The notes beneath the pieces were generated by a model. The model did no database searches. It worked only from the letters and a program-made list of their open reading frames with translations, and had not been told where the DNA came from. DNA of 9,747 nt. Origin: Nitrospirota bacterium (GTDB taxonomy: Bacteria; Nitrospinota; Nitrospinia; Nitrospinales; Nitrospinaceae). Shown here piece after piece: positions 7,482 through 9,747 of the stretch. Within the stretch, counting starts at the first letter, position 1. Each line of letters begins with the position of its first letter. Both the position numbers and the translations under genes were made by a program. The stretch lies in the NCBI GenBank assembly GCA_030600405.1, contig JAUVMD010000023.1:1-9747 (forward strand), given 5' to 3'.

Positions 7482-7733
7482 AATTAATATAAAACTATAT
7501 ATTGTAATGGTTTAAACTTAGATTGCTTTGGGATGGGAGCGCGGTTGGCCGGAATGACTCTCTCTCAAAGGCAGAGCTTCGCTTAATATCCCCATTTAAA
7601 TACTCCTCCCCTTACTGAGGGGAGGATACAGGTGGGGTGGGGGTTTGCTAGATGATAACTGTTTGAGTTAACAACGCCATTGCGAATACAGCATTTTTTA
7701 TGGTAATTAATAAGGAAGAGGCACACCTTACCA
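7482..7733. other. Intergenic region between the regulator and the lipoprotein gene
   Basis: Together with the operator region this gives 334 bp without a gene. 7482-7520 is AT-rich. 7605-7646 is a half copy of a palindromic repeat. A weak plus-strand promoter (TTGAGT 7663-7668, ATACAG 7686-7691, spacer 17) could serve the downstream gene. I see nothing else convincing. Confidence 0.4.
7605..7646. repeat. Half copy of the CCTCCCC/GGGGAGG palindrome
   Basis: CCTCCCCTTACTGAGGGGAGG folds into a hairpin and is followed by ATACAGGTGGGGTGGGGGTT. The same hairpin-plus-tail layout (ATACAGGGGAGGTTAT) forms each arm of the larger inverted repeat at 8447-8528, so this is one arm of that element. Confidence 0.65.
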
Positions 7734-8375
7734 ATGATGAAACCCCTTGGAAATCCTATGCAACCAATATGGATAAAAATATGGATCCCCGCTTTGGCCC
7801 TGCTCCTGGTTTTGGGATGCGGTGAAGAACCTGACCGTAAAATCGCGGGCGCGGTTGACCTGTCGGCAATCGGGGCGACCGGCGCAAAACCCAGCGAAGG
7901 TTCCGAGCCCCAAACCCCTCCACCTTTGACCGATCAACAGCTAGCCGAAGGGTCGAGGACCGATGTGGATGACCACCCCCTTATCAACGAAGACCAGAAA
8001 ATTGTCCATCGCGAAATTATCATTCCGAAAAGTGTTGCAGGCAAATGGAAAGCGGTTAAAATACTCGTCCGCGACAAATCGGATGAAGAGCGCAACGCGA
8101 TGCAAACGGTGAAACTGGGTTCGACGTTTCAACTCGGCGACAGCGGGATCACCGTCAGCGCGGGTGAATTTTTTCCAAATTTTGTTTTGGACAAGACCCG
8201 TTACACATCGATGGGCAACACACTGGGCAACCCGGCAATTCACCTGGTAATTACGGAAAACGGTAAGGAGATTTACAACGGCTGGACATTCGCCAAGTAT
8301 CCCGGTCTTTACGCGTTTGAGCACGAGCGGTACAGTCTGCAATTGATGGACTTCATCCCGGCCCCGACCAGTTAG
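7734..8375 (+). CDS. DUF2155-type lipoprotein
   Basis: The product is a predicted lipoprotein of 213 residues. A hydrophobic segment (IWIPALALLLVLGC) ends in the lipobox with acylated Cys29, followed by GEEPD. Residues about 35-75 are a Pro/Gln/Ser-rich linker. From about residue 100 to the end it resembles DUF2155: a beta-rich segment (TVKLGSTFQLGDSGITVSA), then IHLVITENGKEIYNGWTFAK from about residue 169, PGLYAFEHERYSLQLMDF after it. In that family a GW-F-S/A-x-P-x-L-x-A-x-EH-x-x-Y pattern is usual. The molecular function of the family is unknown; a cell-envelope role is inferred from the lipobox. The start is uncertain: GGAAGAGG lies 13 bases before ATG 7734, and ATG 7737 or ATG 7758 (MQPIWIKIW) would also give a good signal peptide. 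The stop abuts repeat copy E. No operon partner is visible. Confidence 0.82.
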   Translation: MMKPLGNPMQPIWIKIWIPALALLLVLGCGEEPDRKIAGAVDLSAIGATGAKPSEGSEPQTPPPLTDQQLAEGSRTDVDDHPLINEDQKIVHREIIIPKSVAGKWKAVKILVRDKSDEERNAMQTVKLGSTFQLGDSGITVSAGEFFPNFVLDKTRYTSMGNTLGNPAIHLVITENGKEIYNGWTFAKYPGLYAFEHERYSLQLMDFIPAPTS

Positions 8376-8446
8376 CTCCCCTCACGGGGAGAGGAAACTG
8401 ACTGACCGTTGATGGCCGGAGAGAATCGTTGATCGCGAGTTAAAAT
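8376..8446 (+). repeat. Structured repeat, copy E
   Basis: It begins at the base after the TAG of the DUF2155-type gene. The leading hairpin is CTCCCC-TCAC-GGGGAG (8376-8391). The core is AAACTGACTGACCGTTGATG. AGAGAATCGTTGATCGCGAG and GTTAAAATA complete it. It runs directly into the nested inverted repeat at 8447, so two different palindromic elements are joined here. Confidence 0.7.
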
Positions 8447-8528
8447 ATTCCTCCCCTTACCAAGGGGAGGATTGAGGAGGGGTTATCAATAACCTCCCCT
8501 GTATCCCCTCCTTGCCAAGGAGGGGAAT
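8447..8528. repeat. 82-bp nested inverted repeat
   Basis: Two 40-base arms (8447-8486 and 8489-8528) are imperfect reverse complements around a two-base centre (GGTTAT-CA-ATAACC). Each arm is itself a hairpin: CCTCCCCTT-ACC-AAGGGGAGG on the left and CCCCTCCTT-GCC-AAGGAGGGG on the right. The arms therefore can fold separately or together. There is no coding capacity. It looks like a miniature non-autonomous palindromic element. A half copy lies at 7605-7646. Confidence 0.8.
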
Positions 8529-8558
8529 ATGTGTAATGCCCTAAATTAAAAAATTAAT

Positions 8559-8635
8559 GCGCCCATGGCTCAGTTGGATAGAGCGACGGTTTGCGGAACC
8601 GTAGGTCGGAGGTTCGAGTCCTCCTGGGCGCGCCA
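8559..8635 (+). tRNA. tRNA-Arg, anticodon GCG
   Basis: Acceptor GCGCCCA (8559-8565) pairs with TGGGCGC (8625-8631), followed by G73 and encoded CCA (8633-8635). The D arm is GCTC/GAGC and the anticodon arm is ACGGT-TTGCGGA-ACCGT, giving anticodon GCG. The variable loop is AGGTC and the T arm GGAGG-TTCGAGT-CCTCC is perfect. It reads CGC and CGU. Most bacteria use an ACG anticodon modified to inosine for these codons, so G34 is notable. Only seven bases separate it from the following tRNA-Ser(CGA), so the two are probably co-transcribed. Confidence 0.95.
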
Positions 8636-8642
8636 TATGTCT

Positions 8643-8727
<85 letters not shown>

Positions 8728-8800
8728 TCTCCTTCCCGGAGAGGGAGCTTGCTGACGGTTAGTTGCAAGAGAGAATTCCTGGGCGCAGTTCAAGGGTTCC
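8728..8800 (+). repeat. Structured repeat, copy F
   Basis: It abuts the acceptor stem of tRNA-Ser(CGA). The leading hairpin is TCTCC-TTCCC-GGAGA (8728-8742). The core is AGCTTGCTGACGGTTAG, with CTTGC/GCAAG able to pair around it. AGAGAGAATTCCTGGGCGCAG, broken here as AGAGAGAATTCC then TGGGCGCAG, matches copy G closely, and TTCAAGGGTT matches copy A. It lacks the GC hairpin tail. Confidence 0.75.
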
Positions 8801-8801
8801 C

Positions 8802-8827
8802 TTTCCCTAGTTCCAAAAATTTAAAAC
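8802..8827 (+). repeat. Leader of tRNA-Ser(GGA), duplicate of 6401-6425
   Basis: TTTCCCTAGTTCC plus an A-rich run directly precedes the tRNA, as in front of tRNA-Ser(GCU). Together with the similar tRNAs and downstream repeats this outlines a leader-tRNA-repeat unit present twice. Confidence 0.55.
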
Positions 8828-8918
<91 letters not shown>

Positions 8919-9051
8919 CTCCTTCCCGGAGGGGGAGCTGGCTGACGGTTAACAGCAAGAGAGAGTCCTTGGGTGCAAGTTAATATTTTAAAATTATTTG
9001 CGGCGATTCGTTGCCCGGGCCTTGCCCGGTTGGGTCCCGCGTTCGCTGGCT
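8919..9051 (+). repeat. Structured repeat, copy G, most complete copy
   Basis: The leading hairpin CTCC-TTCCC-GGAG starts right after the tRNA CCA. The core AGCTGGCTGACGGTTAACAG is closest to the family consensus. It continues with AAGAGAGAGTCC, TTGGGTGCAAGTTAA and an AT-rich stretch. The tail hairpins are GCGGCG-ATT-CGTTGC (9000-9014, with two G-U pairs) and CCGGGC-CTT-GCCCGG (9015-9029), then TTGGGTCCCGCGTTCGCTGG, related to the tail of copy D. Confidence 0.8.
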
Positions 9052-9115
9052 TTTCTGTAAGACCCGACCCTTCGAGCCGACAAACGGTTAGACCACTTAA
9101 TTCCAAGGTGCAGTA

Positions 9116-9532
9116 ATGGATGAAAACCGATCTCCCGTTCCCAGTCCCAATTTGATGGTCGCGTGTGACATCCCGATTCCGGGGATTCCGTCGGCGGCCG
9201 AGTGCATGTTCAAGAAATTGATGGCGCACATCGCCGATTTCGAGCGCGTCCTCAACCCGGACCAGGAAGTGGGCGCTTCCATGGTCTCATTCGGGGATAA
9301 GCCATTTTATATCAGCGGCATCGGCTACCACGGCAACGACATGATCATTTTTTACGGAGCTTCGACTACTGGCGAGCCGGTCAAGCTGATGCAGCACGTT
9401 ACCCAGACCAATGTCATGCTCACCGTCATGGTCCGGCAGAAAGACCATAAACAGGCGAAACGTATAGGGTTCCGGAGCGAGGATTTGCTAAAGCTGGGCG
9501 AGGCAAAATCCTCCCTTGATGCGGCCCCGTAA
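9116..9532 (+). CDS. Conserved hypothetical protein, possibly DUF6173
   Basis: The product is a 138-residue protein of unknown function without signal peptide or membrane segment, so probably cytoplasmic. The start is supported by AAGGTG (9105-9110) five bases before the ATG. The middle reads MVSFGDKPFYISGIGYHGND then MIIFYGASTTGEPVKLMQHV, a beta-rich pattern in which FG...GYHG(N)D..IFYG...G.PV.L.QHV recalls the uncharacterised DUF6173 family. That assignment is from memory of the family pattern and is tentative. No catalytic residues can be named. The last residues (AAP) and the TAA stop are encoded by the leading hairpin of repeat copy H, so the C-terminus may have been reset by the repeat. 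It stands alone between tRNA-Ser(GGA) and the SRP RNA gene. Confidence 0.75.
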   Translation: MDENRSPVPSPNLMVACDIPIPGIPSAAECMFKKLMAHIADFERVLNPDQEVGASMVSFGDKPFYISGIGYHGNDMIIFYGASTTGEPVKLMQHVTQTNVMLTVMVRQKDHKQAKRIGFRSEDLLKLGEAKSSLDAAP

Positions 9533-9640
9533 CCGGGGAGGAAGCTGGCTGACCCTTAACGGCCAAAACGGGGTATTGGGCGCAATGTCTGAGGTTTGAA
9601 TTTATCCGCGGCGATTCGCCGCTTGCTCCGGGGCTTGCCC
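9523..9640 (+). repeat. Structured repeat, copy H, overlapping a stop codon
   Basis: The leading hairpin CCCCG-TAAC-CGGGG (9525-9538) contains the TAA of the preceding CDS. The core is AAGCTGGCTGACCCTTAACG and the 3' part ATTGGGCGCAATG. The tail hairpin GCGGCG-ATT-CGCCGC is at 9608-9622 and a smaller one, GGGC-TT-GCCC, follows. The element ends close to the SRP RNA promoter candidate. Confidence 0.75.
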
Positions 9641-9650
9641 GTGATATACA
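9623..9650 (+). promoter_or_regulatory. Candidate promoter of the SRP RNA gene
   Basis: TTGCTC (9623-9628) and TATACA (9645-9650) are spaced by 16 bases. The -35 lies in the tail of repeat copy H. A start near 9657 would precede the recognisable SRP RNA by about 20 bases. The -10 is good; the -35 is weak. Confidence 0.4.
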
Positions 9651-9679
9651 ATCGTCTTCAGAATACGAAATGGCAGTTT

Positions 9680-9747
9680 TGTTGGGCCTCACGCAACGAG
9701 GCCTTGTGAACCCCGTCAGATCCGGAAGGAAGCAGCGGTAGCAAGTA
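9680..9747 (+). ncRNA. ffs: Signal recognition particle RNA (4.5S-type), 5' part
   Basis: The RNA component of the bacterial SRP binds Ffh and targets nascent membrane and secreted proteins to FtsY. The nearly invariant apical region GTCAGATCCGGAAGGAAGCA (9715-9734), with the GGAA tetraloop and the symmetric internal loop, is present. The preceding TTGGGCCTCACGCAACGAGG and TGAACCCC form the 5' strand typical of small bacterial SRP RNAs. The 3' strand lies beyond the window, so the 5' end is approximate and cannot be fixed by pairing. In Bacillus the homologous scr gene lies between the serS/tRNA-Ser region and dnaX. Confidence 0.93.

Noticed and set aside
7700..7825. 41-codon frame overlapping the start of the DUF2155-type gene
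   Set aside because: No ribosome site in front of its ATG and no recognisable sequence; the overlapping lipoprotein frame has a clear signal peptide.
8529..8558. Promoter for the tRNA-Arg/tRNA-Ser(CGA) pair
   Set aside because: TTGCCA in the right arm of the nested palindrome could be a -35, but no convincing -10 lies at proper spacing; AT-rich sequence alone is not enough.
8919..8960. Repeat family derived from tRNA-Ser (SINE-like)
   Set aside because: GGAGGGGGAGCTGGC loosely resembles the 5' end of the tRNA-Ser genes (GGAGAGGTGGCCGAG), but no anticodon arm, variable arm or T arm can be aligned.

Overview
The window reads as a chromosomal segment of a Gram-negative-type bacterium. It carries an informational gene block (gyrB, gyrA, a TPR lipoprotein gene, serS), then a cluster of tRNA genes interspersed with small genes and short palindromic repeats, and it runs into the SRP RNA gene at the right edge. 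Two lipoproteins with signal peptides, one with BamD-like TPRs and one of the DUF2155 type, point to a diderm. A Nitrospinota or delta-proteobacteria-like origin is my guess from the protein style and cannot be proven here.

Layout: 1-1314 is the 3' part of gyrB. 1346-3766 is gyrA. 3802-4650 is a TPR lipoprotein gene whose stop codon overlaps the serS start codon. 4650-5930 is serS. From 5931 to the end the DNA changes character. It holds four tRNA-Ser genes (anticodons UGA, GCU, CGA, GGA) that together cover all six serine codons, one tRNA-Arg with the unusual anticodon GCG, a divergently oriented TetR-family regulator gene with two palindromic operator candidates, a DUF2155-type lipoprotein gene, a 138-residue conserved-hypothetical gene and the 5' half of the SRP RNA gene.

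The least ordinary part is a family of short structured repeats, of which I find eight copies (A-H) between 6054 and 9640. Each has a leading GC-rich hairpin, a conserved core resembling CTGGCTGACGGTTAAC, then GGGCGCAATTTAA. Several also carry a tail of tandem hairpins with three-base loops. All copies lie in the same orientation, and seven abut or overlap the 3' end of a gene (three after tRNA-CCA ends or acceptor stems, one after a tRNA lacking its GCCA end, three at CDS stops). Two copies even supply the stop codon of a neighbouring protein gene. A second, unrelated palindrome (CCTCCCC/GGGGAGG type) occurs as an 82-bp nested inverted repeat and as a half copy.

Functionally, the left block makes DNA gyrase, an envelope lipoprotein and seryl-tRNA synthetase. 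The synthetase is followed by its complete tRNA substrate set. The order serS - tRNA-Ser - SRP RNA resembles the serS/tRNA-Ser/scr/dnaX neighbourhood known from Bacillus, so dnaX is a reasonable prediction just beyond the right edge.
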